Shown here in pieces: positions 24,473-32,491 of a DNA stretch of 34,476 nucleotides. The first letter of the stretch is position 1. Each line of letters begins with the position of its first letter. The notes under the pieces are model-generated. The model searched no databases. It was not told the DNA's origin and was given only the letters and a program-made list of their open reading frames with translations. The stretch comes from Pseudomonadota bacterium (lineage in GTDB: Bacteria; Myxococcota_A; Bradymonadia; UBA4248). The stretch spans positions 1 through 34,476 of the forward strand of contig JAFZFY010000215.1 of the NCBI GenBank assembly GCA_017555665.1, written 5' to 3'. A program made the translations under genes and the position numbers.

Positions 24473-27400
24473 CTATTCGCAGTGGATGCATCCAGCCGGG
24501 CAGGTTTCTGCCGCGTCGCGGCAGTCTTCGGGCGTGGCGTCGTCCCGTATGATCACGGCCTGGCCGTCATCATTGAGGCCGAACGTCTTGTCATCGATAG
24601 AGACGCATGCGCCGCAGGAGAGGCATTTTGCCGTATCGAGCCAGGGGCATTTCTGTGTGCACTCGTCAGGCGCGGGTGCGGTCTGGGGGGCAGCCTCAGG
24701 CATCTGGACTGCCTGAGGCGTTTGTGCGGTCTGGGAGGCAGCCTCAGGCATCTGGACTGCCTGAGGCGCTTGTACGGTTTTGGCATCACGGACCTTTCCT
24801 TCGCCCGCAAGCCCTTCGATATAGGCGGTTTCGTCGCGTATGTCGTCGTTGATATCGGCTGTGTCGTCGGTATCTTGGCCGAGCTGTACGCGCAGTTCAT
24901 GCAGGCATTGTGCGAGCGTGTCTGCCGTGTGCTGGATGAGCTCCTGCGAGGCATCGAAGCGCTGGGCGGCCTGTTCTGCGGCCTTTTGCGTGGCTTCGAG
25001 CTGCTGGAGGTGTCTGGATTCGCGGGCATCTTTGGCAATCTGAAGCTGCGCTTTTGTGGAGAGCGACAGCTCGCGGAGCGTTTTCCATCGCTGCATTCGG
25101 TCGATGCAGGCGTTGACGACATCTCGTGTCATGATGCATTTGCGCAGCGTGGAGTCGACGACACCCCAGATGAACGGGATCTGCGGCTTGTCGAAAGACG
25201 GGGATTTGAGGAATTCGCCGATCTCGATGAGCTCGTCGTTCCAAGCGTCGTTGGGAAGGATGCGGAAATACTTGTGGTAGCCGGGTTCGAGTGCGAGTGC
25301 GTGTGCGAACGTGAAGGTGCCGGGCATCTGTTTGGTGGTGCCGTCGACATCGATATAGGAGAACTGGCAGGTGGGCCAGACCTGGTCGATCTGCGGATTT
25401 TCGTCTACATTGAATCGTTCGACACGGGTTTCGCCGATACTCGGATCATACTGGAACATGGGTGCCGTGCGCGCGTAATGCGCGGCTTCGAGCTGGACCC
25501 GTGCGGGCAGCCGCCATGACCACGTGGGGCATGCGACGACGGTGATGGCGGGGCGAAGCAGGCGGTTCATGCGCGTGAGCGTCGCGACGAGATGTTCGGG
25601 GCGAGCAAGCGAGGATTGCGCGACAAAAGCCTCCCGGAAGGCGGTCGCGAGGTAGCTGAAGCCGGGATCGTAGTTGGAGACGCCGGCGCTCAGATCGCCG
25701 CCCATCGTTTTGGATGTCGATTCGAAGGTGAGCGCGACGATGGGTTTTCCTGCGCGTATCAGGCGTGACAGCGGCGTGAGCTGCGCATAGATCCTGTCGG
25801 TGGTTTCGGCGATGCAGATGACGGGCAGGAGCCTGAGCTCGTCTTCGGAGAGATCCTGCCATGTAAACTGTTCCAGGATATCGGCGTGATAGACAGGATC
25901 GTAGGCGTTATCGATGTCGAGCCGTGCCATGCGCATGGCTTTGAACGCCTCGACATGCTTCTGGCTGATCGCGTCGAAGAGGCCGGTGGCGACAGCGATC
26001 GGCTCTTCGTGGCAGATGCTCCGGACGCGGTCATAGGAGGTCTTGACCTGTATGTCTGGCGGATAGGTGAAGATGAGGTCGTCGGAGGTGTCGAGATGTT
26101 TGAGGAAGGCTTCGAGTGTGTGCAGGGAGTAGGTCATCCTGCGGATGCGTTCGGGATCATGCTGGATGTGCCCTCTGTGCTGGTGCGCGAGGTCTTTTGA
26201 GATTTCGTGGATATCGAGCAGCCCGCCGGCGGCATCGCCGAAAGCGTCGCTGAGCGCAGATTCGGACATGCCGAAAGGCCCGTAGGCATCATCGAGCCTG
26301 AGCGCTTCGCGCAGCTGTGTGATGAGGCCTCGGATATCGGAGCGCACGTCTCGGATCCTGCTTCGCCGGGCGGCTCGGACGGCGAGCACATAGAGATCGA
26401 GCAGCGTGTGCGGATTGAGCCCGATCAGATAACATTCGTCGGAAAGCGCGGTGATGAAATCGCGCAGGCCGGAGCGGATCACGGGTGAGAAGAAGGGATC
26501 TGAGGCCGTGGCTTCTGAAAGCGCTACATCGAGCAGTTTCTTGGCTGGCGTGATGAGCTGGGTATCATCGGAGATTTTTTCGGCGCAAGCCAGGAATGCG
26601 GCCAGGCATCGTTTGACGGCGTCATCCTCGGAGAGATCGCCGAATTTCATCGCGAGCGCGTGATCCAGACGCTGTGTTTGCAGGGATGGATTGCCGGAGA
26701 TGCGCGTCGCGAGCAGGGGGTAATAGTGTTCAGTGTTGAGCGATTGCAGGTAGGGATTGAGCGCGGCAGGGCGTATGGATAGTCCGGGGAGCGGGTGGTG
26801 ATGCGCGTCTGTGGACTGTCCGCGCACGAAGAAGTTGCGGATAATCGTGCGCCATGTCGAGGCTTCTGCGCGGTTGCGGATGCTGGGCTGCATGCGCGGC
26901 AGCTTGATCTGAGGGGCAAAATATGGGTCGAACTGATCGGAAGACTGGATCGATCGGTCGACTTCGCGGACTTCCTGTGCGCCGGTGAGGAGGCGTGCGA
27001 AGGCATCTTGGGAGAGCAGTCGGTTTTGCAGGATTTTTTCGCTGTCGATGTTCACGCCTGTGTGTGTCTGGACGAGCTTGAGCAGTGCGCCGTGCACGAC
27101 GTAGCAGCCGTATCTGTCTACCGTCCTGTATTCGTCGAGCAGGCTTCCGGCGAGGGAGTAGATGCCGATATGCTTTTTTTCGATAAACGTCTGCATAGCG
27201 GGGCTGAATAGCGGCCAGATGGAGGCTTCTTCGACGCTTCTTCCGAGGACGAGGACGAGCGCGTGCTCGGCGAGGTCATGCAGGATATCCTTGATGTCGA
27301 TGAGACCGGGATGTGAGAGGAACAGGACATCGATGGGGCGTTTTTCGCAATCGGGATGTTCATGTGGGGTATTTTCGAGGCCGAGCGTGCTGATCTGCGG

Positions 27401-28429
27401 GTGCGGGCTTTTGACCTGGAAGGCGGAGAGGCCGTTTGTTTTGCTGAGATACGCGGCGAGATCGAAGAGCAGGCCACGGCTCATCTGACCGCCGGGAGCT
27501 GCGCCAATGACAAGGGGATGGCTGTCTTTGGGGCTTGTGAACGTGATGGCATTTTCGATAACGTCCGGGCTGATCTCGAGTGCGAATGCGATGTCTTCGA
27601 TGGCGGTATCGCCGTGCATGTCGATATAGCGGTATCGTTTATTCGCGAGTGCGTGCGCGAGATGGGCGTGCAGGTCGGACTGCTCGAAGGATTCATTTTC
27701 GTCGAGGATGAGGATCAGCTTTTGGTTGACGAAGCATTCGGTGAAACGTTCGGGGAAAGGCCGGATGACTTTGGGGCAGACGTAGAAAGCTTTTCTGCCG
27801 AGTTTTGCGAGCATTGCGGATAGCGCTTTTGCCTCGTCGATATATCGTCCGGACGTGAAGATGCATACCGCCTGTGTGAGGAAAGCGTCCATTTCCGCGA
27901 TATGCATCGGGATGTCGAACCGATCCTTGAAAGCGCACATGCTTTTCGTGATGGTATCGAGGATGAGTGCATCATCGATCACGTCTCTGTTTTTTGAGCC
28001 GATCGGCGTGATGAAGTCGAGCATCTCCTGTGAGATCATGCGAGCGCCTTCGAGCTTGCTGGCGTGCCTGTCATCGATGGAGCAGAGGCCAGGCAGACCG
28101 AGTTTTGCGGCGACATCATGCGCGATGAGGCAGTGATAGACGGCTTCCTGGGCAGAGGTGGCCTGAAGCTCGAAGGGGAGCTTGATCTGCAGGGGGTCGT
28201 AGGGTTTTCGTTCTCGATGGCAGACGAGTGTGGAGGGCATGGAAGGGAGCGCGAAGTCTGTGTTGTTGTCGCAGAGGAGTGCGGCAGCGCGTTGCCCGAG
28301 CATGGCAAAGCCTTCGGCTTCGGCGACGGAGAGCCTTGCGCCGGAACGGCAGATTAGAGCTTCGGAGATGTTGATGTGCCTGCGCGTGGCACGGACGAGC
28401 CATTTGTCTAGCAGTTCAAATGATTCCAT
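24473..28429 (-). CDS. Degenerate pyruvate:ferredoxin oxidoreductase-like protein with ferredoxin tail
   Basis: A 1318-residue relative of the fused PFOR/NifJ enzymes, recognised by order and local similarity. Domain-I-like sequence is seen at about 90-120 (SAQEAVYHCLIAHDVAAKLGLP) and 180-260. A domain-III-like region is at about 305-390 (GGQMSRGLLFDLAAYLSK..SHPGLIDIKDILHDL), and a domain-VI-like region at about 890-970 (YLATAFREAFVAQSSLARPE..AITVVACP). The thiamine-phosphate GDG and N-T-G-G-Q type motifs are not recognisable, and no CxxCxxCxxxCP cluster domain is seen in the middle. The last 58 residues are a one-cluster ferredoxin (Cys1269, 1272, 1275 and 1310 as likely ligands). An Ala/Gln-rich coiled coil and a 16-residue duplication (about 1219-1250) precede it. 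ATG 28429 has a GAGGTGAGG site. Function is unknown; pyruvate oxidation seems unlikely. Confidence 0.7.
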   Translation of the reverse strand: MESFELLDKWLVRATRRHINISEALICRSGARLSVAEAEGFAMLGQRAAALLCDNNTDFALPSMPSTLVCHRERKPYDPLQIKLPFELQATSAQEAVYHCLIAHDVAAKLGLPGLCSIDDRHASKLEGARMISQEMLDFITPIGSKNRDVIDDALILDTITKSMCAFKDRFDIPMHIAEMDAFLTQAVCIFTSGRYIDEAKALSAMLAKLGRKAFYVCPKVIRPFPERFTECFVNQKLILILDENESFEQSDLHAHLAHALANKRYRYIDMHGDTAIEDIAFALEISPDVIENAITFTSPKDSHPLVIGAAPGGQMSRGLLFDLAAYLSKTNGLSAFQVKSPHPQISTLGLENTPHEHPDCEKRPIDVLFLSHPGLIDIKDILHDLAEHALVLVLGRSVEEASIWPLFSPAMQTFIEKKHIGIYSLAGSLLDEYRTVDRYGCYVVHGALLKLVQTHTGVNIDSEKILQNRLLSQDAFARLLTGAQEVREVDRSIQSSDQFDPYFAPQIKLPRMQPSIRNRAEASTWRTIIRNFFVRGQSTDAHHHPLPGLSIRPAALNPYLQSLNTEHYYPLLATRISGNPSLQTQRLDHALAMKFGDLSEDDAVKRCLAAFLACAEKISDDTQLITPAKKLLDVALSEATASDPFFSPVIRSGLRDFITALSDECYLIGLNPHTLLDLYVLAVRAARRSRIRDVRSDIRGLITQLREALRLDDAYGPFGMSESALSDAFGDAAGGLLDIHEISKDLAHQHRGHIQHDPERIRRMTYSLHTLEAFLKHLDTSDDLIFTYPPDIQVKTSYDRVRSICHEEPIAVATGLFDAISQKHVEAFKAMRMARLDIDNAYDPVYHADILEQFTWQDLSEDELRLLPVICIAETTDRIYAQLTPLSRLIRAGKPIVALTFESTSKTMGGDLSAGVSNYDPGFSYLATAFREAFVAQSSLARPEHLVATLTRMNRLLRPAITVVACPTWSWRLPARVQLEAAHYARTAPMFQYDPSIGETRVERFNVDENPQIDQVWPTCQFSYIDVDGTTKQMPGTFTFAHALALEPGYHKYFRILPNDAWNDELIEIGEFLKSPSFDKPQIPFIWGVVDSTLRKCIMTRDVVNACIDRMQRWKTLRELSLSTKAQLQIAKDARESRHLQQLEATQKAAEQAAQRFDASQELIQHTADTLAQCLHELRVQLGQDTDDTADINDDIRDETAYIEGLAGEGKVRDAKTVQAPQAVQMPEAASQTAQTPQAVQMPEAAPQTAPAPDECTQKCPWLDTAKCLSCGACVSIDDKTFGLNDDGQAVIIRDDATPEDCRDAAETCPAGCIHCE
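24677..24772 (-). repeat. 48-bp tandem repeat with internal palindrome in the PFOR-like gene
   Basis: Two near-identical 48-bp units (24677-24724 and 24725-24772) encode a duplicated 16-residue A-V-Q-M-P-E-A-A type linker before the ferredoxin domain. Each unit contains a perfect 9-bp inverted repeat (CCTCAGGCA...TGCCTGAGG, seven-base loop), so the coding strand can form two consecutive hairpins. Confidence 0.85.
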
Positions 28430-28497
28430 GACGAACCTCACCTCGTTGAAAAGGCGGCATGATTTGGCCGCAGAAGCTGGAAGATTTAATCCTTTTA

Positions 28498-28527
28498 AGG
28501 ATATGTGTGAACAGAAAAAGATGCCAA
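28498..28527 (-). promoter_or_regulatory. Promoter for the PFOR-like gene, with overlapping inverted repeat
   Basis: On the minus strand, -35 TTGGCA (28522-28527), an 18-base spacer and -10 TATCCT (28498-28503) give five and four consensus matches. An inverted repeat ATCCTT-TT-AAGGAT (28489-28502) overlaps the -10 and start-site area and could be an operator. Confidence 0.45.
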
Positions 28528-28615
28528 GGCACCGTGGTGAGGGATCTCGGCGTGCCGTGTGTATGCAGGTCAGGATGTGCGAAAGGCGCATCAAATGTGG
28601 GAATGCGGCAGGGAG

Positions 28616-28650
28616 GCGCCGGCGTATTGAGCGCAGCGAGAAGCCGGCGC
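28616..28650 (-). repeat. Dispersed intergenic hairpin element, copy 8 (degenerate)
   Basis: Arms GCGCCGGC (28616-28623) and GCCGGCGC (28643-28650) pair perfectly over 8 bp. The first is followed by GTATTG as in other copies, but the other arm reads AGAAGCC instead of AATAGCC, so the inner stem is damaged. It is paired in the same orientation with copy 9. Confidence 0.6.
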
Positions 28651-28652
28651 TC

Positions 28653-28682
28653 GCCCGCGTATCGCCGTGGGCGATAGCGGGC
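28653..28682 (-). repeat. Dispersed intergenic hairpin element, copy 9
   Basis: Arms GCCCGCGTATCGCC (28653-28666) and GGCGATAGCGGGC (28670-28682) pair over 13 bp with the single extra G in the GTAT arm and a GTG loop. Confidence 0.85.
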
Positions 28683-28741
28683 GTCCCGAAAAATGCGCCT
28701 TGGCGGCCTGGCGTCGCTTGTCGCGATTGCTGAACTTCGTG

Positions 28742-28760
28742 TATCGTCTCGTTTACGATA
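28742..28760. promoter_or_regulatory. Inverted repeat upstream of the kinase gene
   Basis: TATCGT (28742-28747) and ACGATA (28755-28760) form a 6-bp inverted repeat with a seven-base spacer. Its position just upstream of the candidate plus-strand promoter (TGGAAA 28765-28770, TACACT 28788-28793, 17-base spacer) would suit an operator. There is no direct evidence of binding. Confidence 0.25.
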
Positions 28761-28876
28761 GAAGTGGAAAAAACGAGTGAGATGGGTTACACTGGGAATG
28801 TTGTGTGTCGTTCGGATACTGAATCGTTTGAGGATGCATGCGGTATCTGGCTGCGCGAGAAGCAGGATAGTATTGG

Positions 28877-30877
28877 ATGTTTCAACGATATGGGCTTTTT
28901 CCTGGCTATACGATCCAGGAAAGATTTGACTCGCCGCGTTATTACGAGAGATTTCTTGCGACGGAGAACGCAGATCCGCGTAATTGGTGTGTGATACGCT
29001 GTCTGAACAAGGAGCTGGCGGGCACGGCAGAGCTCAGGCTGTGTTATCAGGACGCGTGCCGTCATTATGCGCATTATCAGTTGGACGGCCTGATCCCCGT
29101 TCGTGAGATGGGGACGAGCCGTGCCTACGGATTTTATATCGCCTATGCGTATGAGTTTAGCTCGCTATCGATAGGAGAGATATCGGCGCTGAGCCAGCAT
29201 CACAAGCTGAATATGAGCCCGGCGTTTATGATGTCTGTGCTGTTGGATGCGGTTCGTATTCTTGATGTGGCGCATGCGAACAAGCTCGAACATTTTGGCG
29301 TGATCCCGCCGAATATCATCGTGTCGCCGAATGGTGATGTGTATGTGAAGGGATTTGTGGAAGTGGCGATGCGCCGGCGGTACCATTTCGAGACGGAGAT
29401 GCTTGAGAAGTTTGACGCGCCGGAATGGCGTCGTCATGAGGCGGTGGGCGTGGCGAGCGACGTGTATGCGATCTCGGCGTTCCTCTATCAGAGCCTGACG
29501 AACGAGCTTCAGCCGGACGAGTGGGAGCCGCGCTGGATGGGGATGATGGATGTCCTGAACCGCTCGGGTGTGCCTGGCGAGTCGCTGACGGCGATGATGT
29601 CGTTTTTTCAGCACACGCTTGCGGAGCGTCCGCAGCAGAGGTTTTCGAGCTATAGCCAGCTTGCCCAGGCGTTAGAGCGTCTGCTGCATGAATTTGGCGG
29701 GTATCAGCCGCGCGAAGTGCGCGCGGAGATATTGAGCGGTCAGTTTGATGATTTTCCGCCGCGCATGCGAGTGGAGAACTGCGAGTTCCGAAGCGACGTG
29801 ATCAATCTGATCACGGGCGAGCTGCCGTGTATATCGGCGGAGATGCCGGAGCCGAGCGAGGAGCAGGCTGTATTGACGGGACTGACGGGGATGCAGCGGC
29901 GAGAGGCTCCGTCCGAGTCATCAGGCGGCAGCGGCGGCGATATCAGTTTTGAAGAGACGCTGACATCCTCGCCGTTGGAGGGTATCGAGACGCGCGTGCT
30001 TCACCGCAGTTCCAACAGTTTCCGGACGATCAACCCGAATCTTCGTGCATCGATCCATGCGTCTCCGCTGGAGGTCTTGGCGCGTTCTCGCTATCAGATC
30101 CTGGACGAGCTTGGGTCTGGCGGCACGGGCACCGTGTACAAAGTGCTGGACACGACGCTGACGGAAGTGCTGGCGCTCAAGGTATTGAAGCCGGAGCTCG
30201 TGTCGGATGCGGCGTGGCTGCAGCGGTTCAAGCGCGAGCTCAAGATCACGCGCGACTTGGAGCATGCGTATATCTTGCCGGCGTATCATCTCGAACAGTT
30301 GGAAGGGCTGTATTTCTTTACGATGCGCTATATCGACGGGAAGAATCTGAGCGAGCATCTGCATGAGTCATCGCTGCCGCTGATGATGAGCTTGCGTATA
30401 TTGACGCAAGTGGCGGAGGCGCTGGTGGCGGCGCATGACCGAGGTATCATTCATCGGGACCTGAAGCCAGCGAATATCATGGTCGAGGCCGGGACGTACC
30501 ATCCGTATCTGATGGATTTTGGGATCGCGAGCACGCTCGATATGCCGTCTCTGACGATCGAAGGGCAGGGGATCGGGACGCCGTTTTATATGGCTCCCGA
30601 GCAGTCCCGAGGCGAGCAGATCACGATTCAGGCGGATGTGTATTCGTTTGGGGTGGTGTGTTACGAGTGTTTTACGCAAAAGCTGCCCTTTACGGGGGCG
30701 ACAGCGGTGGCGATCTATACGGCGCAGCAGTCGGGTATATTTGAGCCGATCCGAGATCTGAACCCGATGGTGCCGCCCGCGATCGCGAAGCTCGTGGAGA
30801 GCTGTCTTGCGCCGCAGGCGCAGAACAGGCCGGCCTCGATGCGCGTGGTTCTGGATGGCTTTGGGCGAATGGGATAA
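28877..30877 (+). CDS. Ser/Thr protein kinase with N-terminal pseudokinase domain
   Basis: A 666-residue cytoplasmic protein with two kinase-fold domains. Residues about 405-666 are a complete Hanks-type kinase: glycine loop GSGGTGTV (413-420), Lys435, Glu454, HRDLKPAN (526-533), DFG (547-549), APE (573-575) and ADVYSFG (586-592). Residues about 10-272 follow the same plan but lack catalytic residues. CVIR stands where VAIK should be (Arg41), HRD is replaced by H139-F-G, the conserved Asn is kept (N146), DFG is missing (KGF at 158-160), and the C-lobe ASDVYAIS (193-200) is recognisable. Between the domains is a Ser/Gly/Glu-rich linker of about 130 residues. No membrane segment or PASTA domain is seen. 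The arrangement suggests the pseudokinase regulates the kinase. It precedes the HAD gene by 52 bases. Confidence 0.9.
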   Translation: MFQRYGLFPGYTIQERFDSPRYYERFLATENADPRNWCVIRCLNKELAGTAELRLCYQDACRHYAHYQLDGLIPVREMGTSRAYGFYIAYAYEFSSLSIGEISALSQHHKLNMSPAFMMSVLLDAVRILDVAHANKLEHFGVIPPNIIVSPNGDVYVKGFVEVAMRRRYHFETEMLEKFDAPEWRRHEAVGVASDVYAISAFLYQSLTNELQPDEWEPRWMGMMDVLNRSGVPGESLTAMMSFFQHTLAERPQQRFSSYSQLAQALERLLHEFGGYQPREVRAEILSGQFDDFPPRMRVENCEFRSDVINLITGELPCISAEMPEPSEEQAVLTGLTGMQRREAPSESSGGSGGDISFEETLTSSPLEGIETRVLHRSSNSFRTINPNLRASIHASPLEVLARSRYQILDELGSGGTGTVYKVLDTTLTEVLALKVLKPELVSDAAWLQRFKRELKITRDLEHAYILPAYHLEQLEGLYFFTMRYIDGKNLSEHLHESSLPLMMSLRILTQVAEALVAAHDRGIIHRDLKPANIMVEAGTYHPYLMDFGIASTLDMPSLTIEGQGIGTPFYMAPEQSRGEQITIQADVYSFGVVCYECFTQKLPFTGATAVAIYTAQQSGIFEPIRDLNPMVPPAIAKLVESCLAPQAQNRPASMRVVLDGFGRMG

Positions 30878-30929
30878 TCCGTCATGCGCGGCGTTTTGCC
30901 GTGATTGGCATTGTCAGATGGGGAGAATT

Positions 30930-31460
30930 ATGGAAAAACCGAGCGTGATCTGTATCGATCTGGATGGCGTTCTTGTGGACATGCACTGGGGGCTTGTTCG
31001 TCTTTTTGGCGATGATCCCGAAAAGTACACGGAGGCGCAGTGGGCAGAAGTCGGCGAGTGGGGGCTTTCGATCCCGAAGGGGGATTTTTGGGGCAAGGTG
31101 CGCAGCCAGGGGATCCAGTGGTGGCTGAATCTTCCGAAACTGCCGTGGACGGATGAGCTGTGGGCGGCGGCGCAGGCAACGGGCGCGACGTGCGTGGTGC
31201 TGACGACGCCGGCGCCGTTTCCGGAGTCGTCGTATGGCAAATGGCAGTGGGTGAACGATAACCTGCACACGCAGAACATATTGATCGGCCGGCCGAAGGA
31301 GATCTGTGCGCAGCCAGGGACGTGGCTGATCGATGACCGCGCGGGGTATGGGCCGCGCTGGGAAGGGCGCGGCGGCCGCTTGTTGTCTTTGCAACGTCCG
31401 TGGAACAAAGGCGGTCTGAAGATTGAGGAAATACTTAAGATTTTGAAGGAGGCCTGTTGA
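30930..31460 (+). CDS. HAD-family 5'-nucleotidase-like phosphatase
   Basis: A 176-residue HAD-superfamily hydrolase that resembles the 5'(3')-deoxyribonucleotidase (NT5C) family. The nucleophile motif I D-L-D-G-V-L-V-D lies at about 10-17, motif II is probably LTTP-A-P (near 95-100) and the acidic motif III/IV is WLIDDRAGYG (about 136-145). Nucleotide or small phosphate ester hydrolysis is the inferred activity; the substrate is not clear. The frame is open upstream to 30807 within the kinase gene, but GGGGAG sits five bases before the ATG at 30930, so I start there. The stop lies one base before the folD ATG, pointing to shared transcription with folD and probably the kinase. Confidence 0.8.
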   Translation: MEKPSVICIDLDGVLVDMHWGLVRLFGDDPEKYTEAQWAEVGEWGLSIPKGDFWGKVRSQGIQWWLNLPKLPWTDELWAAAQATGATCVVLTTPAPFPESSYGKWQWVNDNLHTQNILIGRPKEICAQPGTWLIDDRAGYGPRWEGRGGRLLSLQRPWNKGGLKIEEILKILKEAC

Positions 31461-31461
31461 T

Positions 31462-32316
31462 ATGACCGCAGAATTACTCGATGGCAAGGCTGTATCGGCG
31501 GCGATACAGGCAGAGATACGCGATCGCGTGCAAGCGCATTTTACGCCGGAGACGGCACCGAGGCTTTGCGTGATCCTCGTGGGCGATAATCCCGCGAGCG
31601 CGAGCTATGTGCGCACGAAGTGCAAGATGGCAGAGAAGCTGGGTTTCCGGCATGAGATCTATCACTTTGATGCCGATGTATCGCAGGCGGAGGTCGAGGC
31701 TCGCATCGATGCGTGCAACGCGGATCCGATGTGTGATGCGGTGTTCGTGCAGCTTCCGCTGCCGAAGCATCTGGATGCGGTCGCGCTTCCGAACCGCGTC
31801 CGCGCGGACAAGGATGCCGACGGCCTGACGCGAGCCGCGATGGGCGCGCTGCTTTTGGGCGAGACGAATGCGTTTCAGCCGTGCACGCCGCGCGGGATCA
31901 TCCGGCTGTTGGATGCCTATCACATCGATATGACCGGCATGGATGCCGTCGTGATCGGGCGCAGCAATATCGTGGGCAAGCCGATGAGCCTGATGCTTCA
32001 GCGCCGTAATGCGACCGTGACGATGTGCCATACGCGCACGAAAGACCTCGCATCACATGTGATGCGAGCGGATCTTCTCGTCGTGGCGGCAGGCAGTCCC
32101 GAGCTCGTCAAAGGCGATTGGATCAAGCCGGGTGCGGTCATTGTCGATGCAGGGTTTACCAAGACGCCAGATGGCGTCATTCACGGCGATGTCGATTTCG
32201 AGAAGGCGCGTGAACGCGCCAGCTATATCACGCCGGTGCCCGGCGGCGTCGGGCCGATGACCGTGATCAGCCTGATGGAGCAGACACTCGAAAGCGCGCT
32301 GGCGCATCGCGCGTAG
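31462..32316 (+). CDS. folD: Bifunctional methylene-THF dehydrogenase/cyclohydrolase
   Basis: FolD interconverts 5,10-methylene-, methenyl- and 10-formyl-tetrahydrofolate in the cytoplasm, supplying one-carbon units for purines and formyl-Met-tRNA. The 284-residue length is standard. Visible family motifs include VGDNPASASYVRTK with the catalytic Tyr and Lys, QLPLPKH, the K-D-A-D-G-L-T block, PCTPRGIIRLL, the Rossmann GRSNIVGKPMSLML and the C-terminal PVPGGVGPMTVISLMEQT. AAGGAGG lies eight bases before the ATG, which follows the HAD stop by one base. A hairpin TGCGGCA...TGCCGCA (32347-32372) follows the gene but lacks a T-run. Confidence 0.97.
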   Translation: MTAELLDGKAVSAAIQAEIRDRVQAHFTPETAPRLCVILVGDNPASASYVRTKCKMAEKLGFRHEIYHFDADVSQAEVEARIDACNADPMCDAVFVQLPLPKHLDAVALPNRVRADKDADGLTRAAMGALLLGETNAFQPCTPRGIIRLLDAYHIDMTGMDAVVIGRSNIVGKPMSLMLQRRNATVTMCHTRTKDLASHVMRADLLVVAAGSPELVKGDWIKPGAVIVDAGFTKTPDGVIHGDVDFEKARERASYITPVPGGVGPMTVISLMEQTLESALAHRA

Positions 32317-32400
32317 GTGGCGTTGTTCGTTATGTGTAGGTGAAAGTGCGGCATTGTGTGCGCATTGCCGCATGAATCCTTGAGATGGCGATATTTTTGG

Positions 32401-32430
32401 TTGTTTCAGACGGGCAAAAAGCCCTATAAG
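32401..32430 (+). promoter_or_regulatory. Promoter for the P-loop protein gene
   Basis: -35 TTGTTT (32401-32406), 18-base spacer and -10 TATAAG (32425-32430). The spacer contains a perfect GGGC-AAAAA-GCCC inverted repeat (32412-32424), which might be an operator or chance. The predicted transcript start is about 55 bases before the ATG. Confidence 0.5.
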
Positions 32431-32491
32431 AGAGAATTGGGTTTACCTGCGCATCTGCGCTTTTTTTAACTCTATTTTAGGAGCAGGGAAC

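Larger units (their letters stand above)
28430..28876. other. Divergent region between the PFOR-like and kinase genes (447 bases)
   Basis: It holds the minus-strand promoter, two dispersed hairpin copies (28616-28682), an inverted repeat (28742-28760) and a weak plus-strand promoter candidate. An open frame at 28764-28994 overlaps the kinase start in another frame and shows no protein character. No RNA gene is recognised. Confidence 0.5.

Noticed and set aside
24194-25519. 441-residue plus-strand open frame opposite the PFOR-like gene
   Set aside because: Its Cys/Arg/Gly/Leu repetition comes from the antisense of the 48-bp repeat and ferredoxin coding region, and no ribosome site or motif supports it.
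32347-32372. Hairpin after folD considered as its terminator
   Set aside because: The 7-bp stem has a long 12-base loop and no T-run follows, so intrinsic termination is not supported.
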